From Prunus persica (lineage: Eukaryota; Streptophyta; Magnoliopsida; Rosales; Rosaceae), in the NCBI RefSeq assembly GCF_000346465.2, contig NC_034013.1, positions 6,537,308-6,601,307 of the forward strand: a stretch of 64,000 nt of DNA, given 5' to 3'. The translations under genes and the position numbers were made by a program. Numbering within the stretch: the first letter of the stretch is position 1; each line of letters opens with the position of its first letter. Under the pieces are notes generated by a model. That model made no database searches, had not been told where the DNA came from, and saw nothing but the letters and a program-made list of their open reading frames with translations. This document shows positions 1-11,169 of this stretch, one piece after another.

Positions 1-212
1 AAATTATATGATCCTCCCATTGTTTTACATTATTGAGAAAAAAAAAAAAAATCAGACTCAATTTATCAATATTAAATTAATGATTACAAGTTCTTGTTAC
101 ATTTTGTATTTTAGTTCTTCAGATGGAGTTGTGATTCTTCTGCCCCCGAACTATGTCATAATGATCAACTTACCCCTATGCATTTTTTTTCGGGTAAATT
201 AAGAAACAACCA

Positions 213-362
213 GGCACGAGAGTTCCTGCTCCTGATCCTCCCCAGCAACCCCCTCCACCTGGCCCTCCTCCAGTCCTCGCTTCCGAACTACATCAACTAT
301 CTTGCCTAACAATAACTCATGTTGCTGCTGTTATCACTATGCTTTTCTTTTATTTTCTTTAG
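213..362 (+). CDS. Possible terminal exon: proline-rich, hydrophobic tail
   Basis: A frame open from 198 to a TAG at 360-362 follows an acceptor-like AACCAG. It reads a proline-rich stretch (PAPDPPQQPPPPGPPP), then about 15 residues, then a hydrophobic C-terminal run (VAAVITMLFFYFL). That order, polar or Pro-rich then a hydrophobic end, is what GPI-anchored cell-wall proteins such as arabinogalactan-like proteins show. The rest of the gene would lie left of the window. No homology search is possible here, and a chance frame is a real alternative, so this is tentative. Confidence 0.2.
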   Translation, partial: GTRVPAPDPPQQPPPPGPPPVLASELHQLSCLTITHVAAVITMLFFYFL

Positions 363-795
363 GGTGGCGTTTGCTTGTTTATTCCTTGTGTAATTTGGCC
401 CATAAAGGGATAAGATTGCTGAGATTTGTTCTTGGGCAAAGATGTTGGGTGTGTTGAGTAATTACATGGATATGGAGAGGCTGGTAGGGGAGATGGTGGA
501 GATTGGGGGCTGATGTTGTGGGTTGGGGTTGGTGGTAGCGGCTGGGCGGAGATGGAGGTTGCAGCTGGGAACCTTTTTATTTCCTTCATATTTTCTTTCC
601 CTAAAAGAATAACCATGTGCAGGTTCACATGATAGAAATTTGAGTGACATAAAAGAATAAATAAAAATTGACGGCTAGTCCCAAATTGTTCTATTTCATA
701 TAATTTAAGCTTTTAATTTACCCCCTAAAAAAACAAAGAGAGGTAAATTGACAATTATGGTATGGTTTAAAGGACACAACAGCAGATAACCCATC

Positions 796-850
796 TCTTT
801 TTGGTGAGAATCGGGGCTCCAGGCTCAAAGCAACGATTAATGGCCCTAGG
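796..850 (+). repeat. Dispersed repeat copy 1 (pair at 8886-8941)
   Basis: The segment from CTCTTTTTGGTGAG to ATTAATGGCCCTAGG recurs at 8886-8941 in the same orientation with a handful of mismatches. The copies lie about 8.1 kb apart, on either side of the LINE. They may be fragments of a dispersed family or an old local duplication. No coding content is visible. Confidence 0.5.
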
Positions 851-1648
851 CCTACCTATACCTATTAGGCCTTCAAACATATAAGGTAATGGACGGACCT
901 CTCAACCAATTCCAATTGGTTGATATCGTGTGACAAACATGGCAAGACATATACTTTTTCTTTATGAATTATATGGATACTCAATAACAAGGTTTTTTTT
1001 TTTCCTTTCACCAAGTTTGGAATGATGAGGTTGGTAGTATTATTGGGTTTGAATTTAAGACTACTGATTGCCGGCAAATATTCCTACCACCAAGTTATGA
1101 ACCCGTTAGCAATAACAAGAATATTATCCACTCATAAAAACACATAAGTGAGCTCTTATTACTCATTAAAGAAACAGGGGCTACTAAATCCTCCAAATAA
1201 AAAAACTCTTCAAATATTTCTCACTCAAGGACAAGAAATTTGGTAGGAGAGTGGCTGAAATTGAAACGAAGTGTCCCAAACATAGGTAAAATTGAAATTT
1301 CCACGCCTATGAATAGGTTGGCCATTGTTGACAACACACTCGTTGTCAGATTTGCTCTATACTTAAGGTTTAATGACTTCCACAGCTTGAAATCCATTGC
1401 ACAGTTGCACCTTAGCTTAATATCATGTCGAGCACATGCACAATCATTAGTGTGATTTCTAGCTTATAAAGCTTTTTACTACCTTTCCAGTTGAAGATTG
1501 TGTGATTTTAAGGTTGTCCATAGTGCATGGCTGGGAGTCGCCAGAAATGCGAGGGATGATGCAAGTTAGAAATTACTAAAAGTAGTATTGTGTGGATAAC
1601 ATTTTTAGTATGCTATGTCATAAAATATAACCAATCTACTTATACCTT

Positions 1649-1663
1649 AAAGTATAAACCCGT
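1649..1663 (+). repeat. LINE target-site duplication, 5' copy
   Basis: AAAGTATAAACCCGT, identical to 7602-7616. The bases following each copy differ, which sets the duplication length at 15 bp. Confidence 0.85.
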
Positions 1664-1679
1664 TACACCCTCTTTGATT

Positions 1680-3407
1680 ATGGAGGAAGGATCGCCAGGG
1701 GTTTTCCTTAAAACCTACCGGTCAATGAAGCGAGTTCGGGTTGGAGATGAGTGCGCCACTGTGTGCAATATGGATGATCAGCCGAATCCCTCTATGATGG
1801 AGCATGTGATGTCTGAATCTGAACATGGTCCTGTGCCGAATTCAACTTTTGGAGCTGAAAGCTTTCGTGACAAATTGATGAACAAGGTCAGGTTGGAGAA
1901 AAATGTGGGAATTGATATCAGTTCCCTTGATGCTGATTATGATGATTTAAATGATGAAGAAGATGTTCTAATTTCTCATGGAGAACGTGGGCCAAGTATT
2001 CAATTCTCTAATCGGGCTATGGATCGCTTTTGTAAGCCTTGGAGAAATGCTCTGATTATCAAATTGTTAGGTAAATCTCATACCTATAATTATATTCATG
2101 CTAGATTACAGCAGAAATGGAGTTTGAAAGGGGCATGGAAGTTGATTGATTTGGTTAATGATTACTATGTGGTGAAATTTGATCTTGAAGAGGATCTAAA
2201 CTTTGTTCTGACTAGTGGTCCTTGGATCGTAGCGGGACAATATCTGGTAATGCAGAAATGGAGACCGGGTTTTTGCCCAGCCACTGCTCATATTACCCGT
2301 ATGGCAGCCTGGCTCAGGGTTTCGGCTATTCAACTCGAGTGCTTTGACGTTTGGTCCTTGAAACGGATTGGTAATATGCTGGGCAAATTATTAAAAATTG
2401 ATTCGCTGACCACGGCCCAGAATCGTGGTAAGTTTGCTAGGTTGTGTGTGGAGTTAGATTTAACTAAACCCTTGGAGGCTTTTGTACAAATCAATCAAAA
2501 TTGGTACAACATTGAGTACGAAGGTTTGCCTGATATTTGTTACCATTGTGGAAGATATGGGCATAAACGAGAAAATTGTGAGTTGAGAGTTAAGGTGCCT
2601 GCAGATGTGAACACTGAGAGTACAATTGGTGATGATTCAGATAAAATGAAAACTGGTGCTGCTGGGGTTAGTGTGAATGATCCTTTGGCTGATTCTGGTT
2701 TAAGAGGTCCATGGATGAATGTTCAATCTCGCAGGCGACCTAAGCTTGATTTTAAAGCCTCTAGTGGTAAGGGTTTTGGTGCAAAGGTTAAGGGCTCACG
2801 TTTTGATGCGCTTAGGAACCTTAGTGACAATTTTGGAAGAGATGAGGCGGCTAGTGATGTGTTTGTTGAGCAAGACAAGTCCAATTTTAATAGCTCATTT
2901 CTTCCTGATGTGGAGCATGGCAAGAAAGTATGGACTAAAACCAAGAATGCTACGCCTGTGTTTAGAAGTGCTTTGAATGATATCTCCAATAAGCCTTTTG
3001 AGGGGAAAGCCCCTGGTGATATGAGTTTCAGGAAAGGTGATGGTCCTTCAAAAGTGTCTTCAGGAAAGGTAACTCGTATTGGTAAGATGGTTGTTCAGGG
3101 AAAGAAAGTTGATTGTTCTAGCCCTGTTAATGATCAAATCACTAGTTGGGTCACTGATCAAAAGAGTCACCATGAGAAAGGTGTCTACATCTTTGGTCAT
3201 CAACCGCCTAATATAAGTGAGAAAGCTGCTAGTAGTGTGGGGAGCACTGATTCTGAGGGTGATAAGGATACGTTGAACTCTAATGTTTCTGATAGCTTGT
3301 GTCAAGCTGATAAAATGGATCTTTTGGAAGGTCAAGCTATTCTATGTGGTGAGAACTTGGCAGGCAATACCTTCAACGATGGTGGAGGTATGACTGTTGG
3401 TATTTAA
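1680..3407 (+). CDS. LINE ORF1: DUF4283 / CCHC zinc-knuckle RNA-binding protein
   Basis: This frame encodes about 575 residues from the ATG at 1680 (MEEGSPG...), the first ATG inside the element; the longer open frame upstream starts outside it. Residues about 115-270 look like the DUF4283 domain common in plant LINE ORF1 proteins (FCKPWRNALIIKLLG, then LTSGPWIVAGQYLVMQKW). A CCHC knuckle follows near residues 287-300 (CYHCGRYGHKRENC). The C-terminal half is polar, rich in K, S, D and N, and looks disordered. In L1 elements ORF1p binds the transcript in the ribonucleoprotein. The frame is uninterrupted and ends 46 bp before ORF2. Confidence 0.85.
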   Translation: MEEGSPGVFLKTYRSMKRVRVGDECATVCNMDDQPNPSMMEHVMSESEHGPVPNSTFGAESFRDKLMNKVRLEKNVGIDISSLDADYDDLNDEEDVLISHGERGPSIQFSNRAMDRFCKPWRNALIIKLLGKSHTYNYIHARLQQKWSLKGAWKLIDLVNDYYVVKFDLEEDLNFVLTSGPWIVAGQYLVMQKWRPGFCPATAHITRMAAWLRVSAIQLECFDVWSLKRIGNMLGKLLKIDSLTTAQNRGKFARLCVELDLTKPLEAFVQINQNWYNIEYEGLPDICYHCGRYGHKRENCELRVKVPADVNTESTIGDDSDKMKTGAAGVSVNDPLADSGLRGPWMNVQSRRRPKLDFKASSGKGFGAKVKGSRFDALRNLSDNFGRDEAASDVFVEQDKSNFNSSFLPDVEHGKKVWTKTKNATPVFRSALNDISNKPFEGKAPGDMSFRKGDGPSKVSSGKVTRIGKMVVQGKKVDCSSPVNDQITSWVTDQKSHHEKGVYIFGHQPPNISEKAASSVGSTDSEGDKDTLNSNVSDSLCQADKMDLLEGQAILCGENLAGNTFNDGGGMTVGI

Positions 3408-3453
3408 TAAAGGGTTTAGCCCTTGGGGTCCTCTTCCCTTTCTACTTACTTTT

Positions 3454-6400
3454 ATGAATATTGTCTGCTGGAATGTTCGAGGTGCTGCTAGCACAAAATT
3501 CAAGACTAATATGATGGATTTGATCCATTCTCATCATATGGACATCTTGTTCATATGTGAGCCTCGTATAAGCGGTGGTAAAGCTACTTCTATTGCTCAA
3601 TCCCTTGGTTTTTCTAATTTTGAAATTGTGGATGCTACTGGTTTTTCTGGTGGTCTTTGGTTGCTTTGGGATGCCACTAAAGTTCATGTTGATATTTTGG
3701 GGACTTCAGACCAATCAATTTCTGCTTCTGTGGCTTGGCCTGGCCAGTCTCCTTGGTTGTTTACAGCTGTGTATGCTAGCCCTTGTGGTATTAAAAGAGC
3801 AAAGCTATGGGAGTATCTAAGTTTTATCGCTGATTGTCAACATTTGCCTTGGTTAATTGCTGGTGATTTTAATGAAATGTTGAATGTGAATGATAAGCTA
3901 GGAGGAGTTCCTGCTTGTAGATTGAAAGGTTTTAGAAGCTGGTTTGATTGCAATACTATGGTTGATTTGGGTTTCTCGGGCCCTAAATTTACTTGGAATA
4001 ATAAGAGAGTCTTTGAAAGGCTTGATCGAGCTATATGTAATTTGGAGTGGAGGGGGTTGTTTGCTGAGGCCACTGTGAGACACCTACCAAGAACCATGTC
4101 GGATCATAACCCTGTTAAGATCTGTCTTACTTCGTGTTTTTCAGCCTCCCCTGCCTTAAGGCCCTTTAGATTTGAAGCGATGTGGCTTCATCACGAGAAG
4201 TTTAATGATTTTATTTCTGAAGCTTGGGGTTCTGATGATGGTACAACTATGGAGAAGACTTTTGCCTTAATTGAGCGTCTTAAACATTGGAATATCAATG
4301 TTTTTGGACAGCTGCGCCAAAGAAAAAGTTGGTTGTTGGCTCGAATTGCTGGTATCCAGAGAGCTTTATGCAAGGGGCCTAATAGGTTTCTTAGTAATTT
4401 AGAAACCTCTTTGATTGATGATTTTAATAATGTTCTTCAGCAAGAAGCTGTGTTTTGGCAACAAAAATCGAGAATTACTTGGCTACAAGATGGTGATAGA
4501 AACACCAAGTTCTTCCACACTACTACTATCATAAGAAGGAGAAGAAATAAGATTGAAAGGTTGAAGAATGCTAATGGTAGTTGGATTGAAGAGGCTAACA
4601 GTTTAAAAATCTTGGCTGTGGATCATTTTTCCAAGCTCTTTTCTACTACTTCTCTTGGTGACTATGTGATTGATCTCCCTAACCTTTTCCCCCCTGTTGA
4701 TGTGGTTGATCTGCATGGTTTGGTTCAACCAATTAATATGACTGAGGTTAAGACTAGTCTTTTTAATATTGGTGGGCTTAAAGCCCCCGGTGTAGATGGG
4801 TTCCCTGCTTGCTTTTATCAGAGTCAGTGGAATCAATGTGCTGATGATATTTTTCAAATGGTGGTGAATGCTTTTAAGGAGTGTCGAATCCCAGAGAAGC
4901 TTAACTATACTCTAATCACCTTGGTCCCTAAAGTTGACAGCCCGCAGACTATGGTGCATTTTCGACCCATAAGCCTTTGCTCTACCCTTTATAAAGTTAT
5001 TTCCAAAGTTTTGGTTGCTAGATTAAGACATATTCTGCCTCATATCATCAGCCCTAACCATGTAAGTTTTGTGCCTGGTAGGCAAATCACAGACAACATC
5101 CTTATTGCTCAGGAGTTGATGCATAAATTTAAGCTGTCTAAGGGAAAGAAAGGCTTTATGGCCTGGAAAATTGATTTGTCTAAAGCTTACGACAGATTAA
5201 ATTGGAAGTTTGTTGAGCATGTGTTGGTGGAGTTAGGGTTACCTGGTTCTATCACTAAATTGATTTTGAGTTGTATTTCTACTGTGAGGTATCAAATCTG
5301 CATGAATGGTGAGCTTACTGATCAGTTTCTTCCTAAGAATGGCATTAGACAAGGAGACCCTTTATCTCCTTATCTCTTTGTGATGTGTATTGAGAAACTT
5401 TCTCATCTTATTGGGGATTCTGTTAAGAAAGGAGTGTGGAAACCTGTTAAATCTTCTCAATCTGGCCCAGCTGTTTCTCACTTATTTTTTGCAGATGATC
5501 TGGTTCTCTTTGCTGAAGCTAATTCTACTCAAGCCAGGGTGCTAAAGAGTTGTCTGGAGAGGTTTTGCAATGCTTCTGGGCAAACAGTGAATTATGATAA
5601 ATCTGTTGTTTTCTGCTCTCCTAATACTAGGAAGGAGACAGCTAAGGAGGTAAGTTTGATTTGTGGCTCCCCTCTTACTGAGGACCTTGGTAAGTATCTG
5701 GGCATGCCTATGTTGCATTCTAGAATTACTAAATTAACCTATGGCTGTTTAATTGATAAAGTGCATAAGCGGCTTGCTTCTTGGAAGTCAAAGTTTCTTT
5801 CTCTGGCTGGTAGAGCAACTCTTATATAAGCTGTCACTTCTGCTGTTCCAATCTATGCTATGCAGACCTCCAAGTTGCCTGTTAGTGTTGGGCAAGAGCT
5901 GGACAAATTAAATCGTAACTTCTTTTGGGGTGGCAGTGAGAAAAAGCTTAAGATCCACCTCTGTCAATGGGATTTAGCTTGTCGTCCTAAGCACAAGGGG
6001 GGTTTAGGTTTTAAAAAAACTACTGCCATGAATAAAGCCCTTTTGGCTAAAGTTGGGTGGAGATTACATAAAAACGACAAGGGCTTATGGGCTAAGATCT
6101 ATGAGTCTAAATATCTTAAAGGGAAATCTGTCTTAGATTCTTCCTTGATGTTTCGACAGGATTGCTCTACCACTTGGAAGGGTGTTATGTATGGGGTGGA
6201 GTTGTTAAGGCAAGGTATAGGTTGGAGGGTTGGTAAGGGGGATACTACTAAATTTTGGAAAGACAGTTGGCTTATTGATGAGCCTTTGTTGAAGCATGAT
6301 GGGGTCTTGCATATTGAGGATATAGATTGCTCTGTCTCCAATTTTTTTAAAGATGAGTGGTGGGATCTGGATAAATTACGAAGAGCTTTAACGGAAGATC

Positions 6401-7560
6401 TTGTTCAACATGTTGTTAATTATCCTGTGGGTTTTGCTAGTAATTTGCAGGATTGCCAGATTTGGAAAGGAACTGCCAATGAAGTCTTCTCTGTTAAAAC
6501 CGCTTACAATATGTTCTTTAAGGGTCCCTCATGGCCTGATTATAGTTTCAGTTCTTTGTGGAAACTAAAGATACCTCCTAAATTGAAGATCTTTGCTTGG
6601 CTTACTGCGCAAGGTAAAATTCTATCTAATGAGCAAAGAGTTAGAAGACAGTTGACTCTTGATGCTTCTTGTGGTGTTTGTGAGTGGCCTATTGAAACTA
6701 CATTACATATTCTTCGTGATTGCTATAAGGCTAGAGATATATGGAATACTGTTTTAATGCCTCGTCATCAGGGCCATTTCTTTCAAATGGATTTTCTGCC
6801 TTGGTTTCAGACTAATCTTCTCTCCCAGGCAGTTTGGTGTAGTAATATCCCCTGGAGTCTGGTGTTCATCTTTACTTGTTGGTATGTGTGGAAATGGAGA
6901 AATCACCAAGTTTTTCAAGGGGATGAAGATGTGTCTTCTGATCCTAAACAGCTTATTGTTCGTGTTGTCCATGAGTGGTTTAAGGCTTCTCATGTCTTGA
7001 GTAAGCATAATCATAAAGTCCAGGTTGATCTAAAGTGGGAACCTCCTATGTCTGGCCAGTTCAAGTTAAATGTTGATGGGTCTAGGAGGAATGGCTCTGG
7101 TCATATTGGTGCTGGAGGTGTTATTAGAAATTCCTCTGGAGATTGGATCAGTGGCTTTGCTGTGAACTTGGGGAAGGGGCAAATTCTTGAGGCAGAAATA
7201 TGAGGATTATTTTTTGGGTTGAAGCTTGCTATGGACAAAGAGATTAATAACCTTTCTGTTGAAATGGATTCAGCACTTGCTGTCCAGTTGATCCAGAAGC
7301 AGGGCCTTATTGATGTTCATCCTCTTGCTGCCTTAGTTGCTAGTTGCTGGGAGCTGATGCATAAGATCAACTGCTGCAGTGTTTATCACGTTTACAGAGA
7401 GAAAAACAGTGTTGCTGATTGCTTGGCGACCTGGAGCTATAACTTAGACCTGGGTTTTTATATTTTTGTTGATGCTCCAGCTTGGATTGGGCCTAGTTTG
7501 ATTGATGATTTGTTAGGAATTACTAGATCTAGGCTTGTTCCTACTGATTTGCTGGTGTAG
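3454..7560 (+). pseudogene. LINE ORF2: endonuclease / reverse transcriptase / RNase H, two stops
   Basis: The natural start is the ATG at 3454 (MNIVCWNVRG, the usual APE-type endonuclease opening). The frame continues to TAG at 7558-7560, about 1,368 codons. Endonuclease motifs are GDFNE near residue 138 and SDHNP near 215. The reverse transcriptase spans about residues 430-700, with FRPISLC, GIRQGDPLSPYLF and the catalytic FADD near residue 679. A zf-RVT domain follows (about 1030-1100, with LKIPPKLKIFAW and CGVC). A C-terminal RNase H covers about 1203-1330 (NVDGS, AE, EMDS, NSVAD). In-frame TAA at 5827-5829 and TGA at 7201-7203 interrupt it. The second lies one codon after the AE motif in RNase H. 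No frameshift is needed, so point mutation alone inactivated this copy. Confidence 0.9.
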
Positions 7561-7601
7561 GTTGTCTTCTGGGGTTTTTGCCCCCTTTTTTTCATCAAAA
7601 A

Positions 7602-7616
7602 AAAGTATAAACCCGT
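7602..7616 (+). repeat. LINE target-site duplication, 3' copy
   Basis: AAAGTATAAACCCGT directly after the A-rich tail of the LINE, matching 1649-1663 base for base. Confidence 0.85.
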
Positions 7617-7790
7617 CACCACCACATACGTCGATGGGTAATAATTTTTTCCTAATATAGGTGAGGGTCGACTTTTGACTTTTGAGTGGCCTAGGGCAAG
7701 AAATTGAAACGAGGCTCCTTTCCTTTTGTATACAATAGTTAACAAGAAAGAAAAATGATGCCTTTTGTTATAAAGAAGTGAAGTCCACAT

Positions 7791-7856
7791 AGATAAAGCT
7801 AGAGGGTATTAGTCAAAAGATGGAGATAAAGCTAGAAGGTATTAGTCAAAAGATGG
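7791..7856 (+). repeat. 33-bp tandem duplication
   Basis: The unit starting AGATAAAGCTAGAGGGTATT at 7791 is repeated at 7824 with one visible mismatch (AGAGGG against AGAAGG). There are two copies. Confidence 0.85.
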
Positions 7857-8331
7857 AATAATGATGTTGGGGAGAAATCATTATGTCTCCCTTAAAAGCC
7901 ATTTGCTTTGCCTATAAATAGGCATTATATATGCTTGTAAACATACACGAATGAGAGAAGAGAATAGAGTGAGAGTCAGAAAGAAGAGAAAGAGTGAAGT
8001 CTATCTAAGGAGAAATTCTGTCAGTGTAAACACCATAAAGAGAAATATAATTTCACTCCCAATATTACAGTGGTACTTCTCATACTCCGATTATTCTAGT
8101 TTTATAACACCCCTTTCCTTTTTTAAATGTGGGCCCTTGTATTGTTAAAAAACTTGCAGTGATTTTTGTTTTTGGACGCCTAAGAAAACCCTTGTAATAT
8201 GAGCTTGGGTAGTTACGGAAAGGCTATAATGCGGGGATTGTAAGTGAGGGCGTCAATTCTACTATCCAATAAGAGAGAAAATGTTGGAGTTAAACTTTTT
8301 AAATGAATGAATGTTGGGATTGAATAATAAT

Positions 8332-8402
8332 ACAATAACACGTGAGATAACTTTTCACGTGTTATTGTGTTATTGGCCGAGGATAGCTAAACAGTGCTAT
8401 CC
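8332..8402. other. Two adjacent hairpins
   Basis: ACAATAACACGTGA (8332-8345) pairs perfectly with TCACGTGTTATTGT (8355-8368) around a 9-nt loop. A few bases later GGATAGC and GCTATCC pair around a short loop (about 8380-8402). The first stem contains the CACGTG palindrome. This may be the end of a small foldback transposon, but I find no flanking target duplication. Confidence 0.6.
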
Positions 8403-8885
8403 TTGTTACACAAGTTTTTTTTTTTCAATTGAGAGAGTCAAAACCCCCTATGTGTTTTATCCCCAACGTGTCTCTCAGTTTTTTTTCCTTCTTTCTTCTT
8501 CATTTTTGTTGCATCCATAGCCCCCCAATCCAAATTAGTTGCAGCCATTTGTGTTGAGTTTTATATAGAAGACATTAGGTTAATGGATAAAGATTAATTC
8601 GCCTTATACGTAATAATTTCCATATTACATATTTCTTAACTAGTAAGGTGCAACAAATTCTTTTTCCATTTACCCCATGTTTTCTGAATTAAAATTCAAT
8701 ATAAAGGCAAGCACAATTAATTTGGATTCATGCTAACCAGGATGCACGAATATTATATTCATAGATAATACTTATTTGGCAAATTAATAAAGTTTTTACT
8801 ATAACTTTAATTTTCATTTTTTCAAAAATTTTCCAGATTCACAGATTGGTGAAGTGGCACAATTACCCACAGAGGTTTGACCTTT

Positions 8886-8941
8886 TTCTTTTTGGTGAGT
8901 TTTGGGGCTCCAATTCCAAAGCAAAGATTAATGGCCCTAGG
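8886..8941 (+). repeat. Dispersed repeat copy 2 (pair at 796-850)
   Basis: Diverged copy of the segment at 796-850 in the same orientation, including the shared ATTAATGGCCCTAGG. Confidence 0.5.
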
Positions 8942-9049
8942 TCCATACATTTCATATTTATTGGCAAGAAATAGGTACTATTGCTTGCAACCAGTTTCCT
9001 TTAAAATTTGTGACGTGGACAAGGGGAATTAAAAGTTTACAAAAAATTT

Positions 9050-9724
9050 AGGTGCCGTTTGGTATCCTATTTAAAAAAAAAAACTTAAAAACTAGATTCT
9101 TTTTAAAACATGAGTTTTCAAATACAAATTTTAAGATCTGAAAACTTGTTTGGTATTCAACTTCAAACCTATTTTTAAGATCTTAAAACTTATTCCAATT
9201 AATTATTATTTTTAATTGAAAAAAAAAAAGCATAAAAGAAGTCAGGACCTCTCTTTCTACCTCTCTTTATATGATGAATCAACGAATCCCAACAGTGAAA
9301 AATCATGAACTCAGGTTTAACAAAAAAAAAAAGGGGTTGCAAAAGACGCCGTCGCCGATGAGATTTGGGCCGAAGCCACTGTAACCGACGACGAGATTTG
9401 GGTCATTGACATCGTCGTCTTACATCAGAATGGTCTCGATCTCGTCGATCCAATCTGGGGATGAGTTCGATGGAACCTCCCCCACCGTTGATGACCGTCG
9501 AGAGATGAGAGATGAGAGGGGGAGGACAGAGACGTGAAAGAAGATAGAAAAAAAAAACTGGAAAATCTCACTTTTTTTGTTTTCAATAATTTGGGTGTTT
9601 TTGAGTTTTTTTGGGTTTATGTTTTTAAAAATAGGCCTACCAAACAGGTTTTTGGGGTTTTGGACTTAAAATCTGTTTTTGAGTTTATAAAATTGAATCC
9701 AAGTAGGATACTGAACAGGCCCTT
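9050..9724. mobile_element. hAT-type MITE, 675 bp
   Basis: The ends are imperfect inverted repeats: AGGTGCCGTTTGGTATCC at the left, and AAGGGCCTGTTCAGTATCC on the opposite strand at the right. The direct repeat AAAAATTT flanks it at 9042-9049 and 9725-9732. An 8-bp target duplication fits the hAT superfamily. There is no transposase frame. The interior is A/T-rich with a GC-rich middle around 9345-9520. Confidence 0.65.
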
Positions 9725-9889
9725 AAAAATTTGAGTAGCTTGAGCTTGACATAGCATGATATAATTCTTTTCATAGTGATAATATTTTCATAATTGTAAT
9801 AAGAAAATTGATTATAAAGGAAGAGGAAAAAGCAAGAACAAATATATGAATATAAAATAAAAACTATATACATTTAATAAAGAACATCG

Positions 9890-10030
9890 CTTTTGTTACA
9901 ATCATTGAGGCACTTCTAAATCCTAATACAGAGGACATCACTTTTGTTACAATCATTGAGGCACTTCTAACTCCTAAGCTTTTGTTACAATCATTTAAGT
10001 ACTTCTAAATCCTAACGCATAGGACATGAA
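9890..10030 (+). repeat. Short irregular tandem repeat, 3 copies
   Basis: CTTTTGTTACAATCATT followed by an ACTTCTAAxTCCTAA tail occurs with starts at 9890, 9941 and 9979. Spacings are 51 and 38 bp, so the units are unequal. Confidence 0.75.
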
Positions 10031-10340
10031 GGAAACATTATATCCAACTCCAGACTTGCTTTCTACATTCCACATGCTATTTTCTTTGTACACTTAGTTA
10101 GTTAGAACAATGACTTTAATAACACCAGAAGATGATGTGCATTCCAGGTATTGTTTACTAGGCACATTTAATAGGACGTTCTAAACCTTTGAGTATGTTT
10201 TACAGGCTAATTAGAACTTGTACCCGTGCCATAGTAGTTGAACATTTCTCACATCAAATCCTTGGCATTATGCATCAATAGCCTCTTCTCAAGGGTTCAG
10301 ATTTAAATAAATGAAAGACGGCCTTTCATTTCTATTTTGC

Positions 10341-11080
10341 TAGACCTCATTTTGATCATTGTTCTGAACTTTGTTAACCTCCATAGCTGCAAAGGAAAAT
10401 TAAGAATCAGTGATAAAATCAAATAAATTAGTACTTGCTAAACACACACATATATATATAGGAAAAATACTCTGTGTATTTACGAGAGAGTGAGACCTAC
10501 ATTGTCTGCTTCCGCTTCATCTGCCAGCAAGCCTTTCTGTAGCCTGACAGCCTTCGGGAAACATCAATGTGTTTGAGGAGATTGTCCTGATCATGGCACT
10601 TTCAAGGTGGGAAAATTTAAATTTTTTTGTCCACATTCCAACTATTTCTATTGAAGCTAGAATGACAAGATTTTCCACAATTAAGAAGTGAAGGGCCTGA
10701 AAATTAAATTAGTGTATGAGGATTGCTTTTAAAAAAAAACCTAGGCCAATGACAATCACTGTGTAAGGAACTATTACATATCTACTTATGCAACAACTTA
10801 CAGGTTCAATAGCTACTAGAAGCTTTCGAAGAAATCCTTGTCCTGTGCACTTCGATTCGGTTCCCACAAAGGGCATCTCTGCCATCTCTCTTCCATGTAT
10901 TCTGCAAAAACATAATGTGATAAAGAAAGTAAAGAAAGATGCTCTTATTCATCTTCCTATAAAAATTTTATGAGTCACACACATGAACTTTACCTTATAG
11001 ATGCTGCATAGATGATTTCATCGTTCTTCTCTAGGATGGCAGTATAGAAACCTCTAAAATTTAACCAACCCAAATTTGAC
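10341..11080 (-). pseudogene. C-terminal exons of a PHD-finger / N-acetyltransferase (IDM1-like) gene
   Basis: Four minus-strand exons have GT-AG borders: 11080-10994, 10901-10802, 10696-10501 and a short last exon 10386-10341. They read GFYTAILEKNDEIIYAASIR, then REMAEMPFVGTESKCTGQGF with LRKLLVAIEP, then VENLVILAS...MWTKKFKFSHLES. This is the GNAT fold of the plant acyl-CoA N-acyltransferase proteins that carry PHD/Jas-type domains (IDM1-like). QGFLRKLL is in the place of the acetyl-CoA-binding motif. Near 10555 one frame runs into a stop, while the family-like continuation (VRLQKGLL) lies in another frame, which implies a 1-nt indel. I do not find the N-terminal domains, so this is a broken or partial copy. 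Confidence 0.6.
10994..11080 (-). other. Acetyltransferase exon, copy 1 of 3 (87 bp)
   Basis: This exon encodes 29 codons' worth of sequence, beginning SNLGWLNFRGFYTAILEKND and ending AASIR. It has acceptor TTCCAG and donor GTAAAG on the minus strand. It begins and ends in the same codon phase, so it is a symmetric exon that can be duplicated or skipped without shifting the frame. Copies lie at 16232-16318 and 16835-16920. Confidence 0.65.
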
Positions 11081-11169
11081 CTGGAAAAGAACGATTTTAC
11101 AAACAAATTTCAATTTAGTCATAAGATGATGATGGTATGAATGTTTATTCTTATTTTGTCGGCAAAAGT

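Larger units (their letters stand above)
1..1648. other. Unassigned DNA left of the LINE
   Basis: Apart from the possible exon at 213-362 and a short repeat at 796-850, I recognise nothing here. Positions 470-570 are purine-rich on the plus strand, and the complementary strand reads as proline-rich in more than one frame. That can be composition rather than coding. The rest is AT-rich with no convincing splice sites, RNA gene or transposon ends. Confidence 0.5.
1664..7601 (+). mobile_element. L1-type LINE retrotransposon, nearly full length
   Basis: A non-LTR retrotransposon with ORF1 (1680-3407), ORF2 (3454-7560) and a short 3' tail that ends TTTTTTTCATC followed by A's. It is bounded by the direct repeat AAAGTATAAACCCGT at 1649-1663 and 7602-7616, a 15-bp target-site duplication as expected for target-primed reverse transcription. 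The 5' boundary leaves only 16 bp before the ORF1 ATG. Either the 5' UTR is very short or the 5' end was truncated on insertion. Two stops in ORF2 make this copy non-autonomous, but both frames are otherwise continuous, so it is not very old. Confidence 0.9.
7617..9041. other. LINE to MITE interval: short repeats, hairpins, possible LTR fragment
   Basis: No gene is visible. A TATA-like CCTATAAATAGG near 7911 followed by purine-rich, leader-like sequence resembles an LTR U3/R junction, but I could not find paired LTR ends or a target duplication. The 33-bp tandem repeat at 7791-7856, the hairpins at 8332-8402 and the dispersed repeat at 8886-8941 fall here. Confidence 0.35.

Noticed and set aside
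9881..10030. Possible CRISPR-like direct repeats
   Set aside because: Plant sequence, unequal spacing (51 and 38 bp) and only three copies with drifting spacers. This is an ordinary short tandem repeat.
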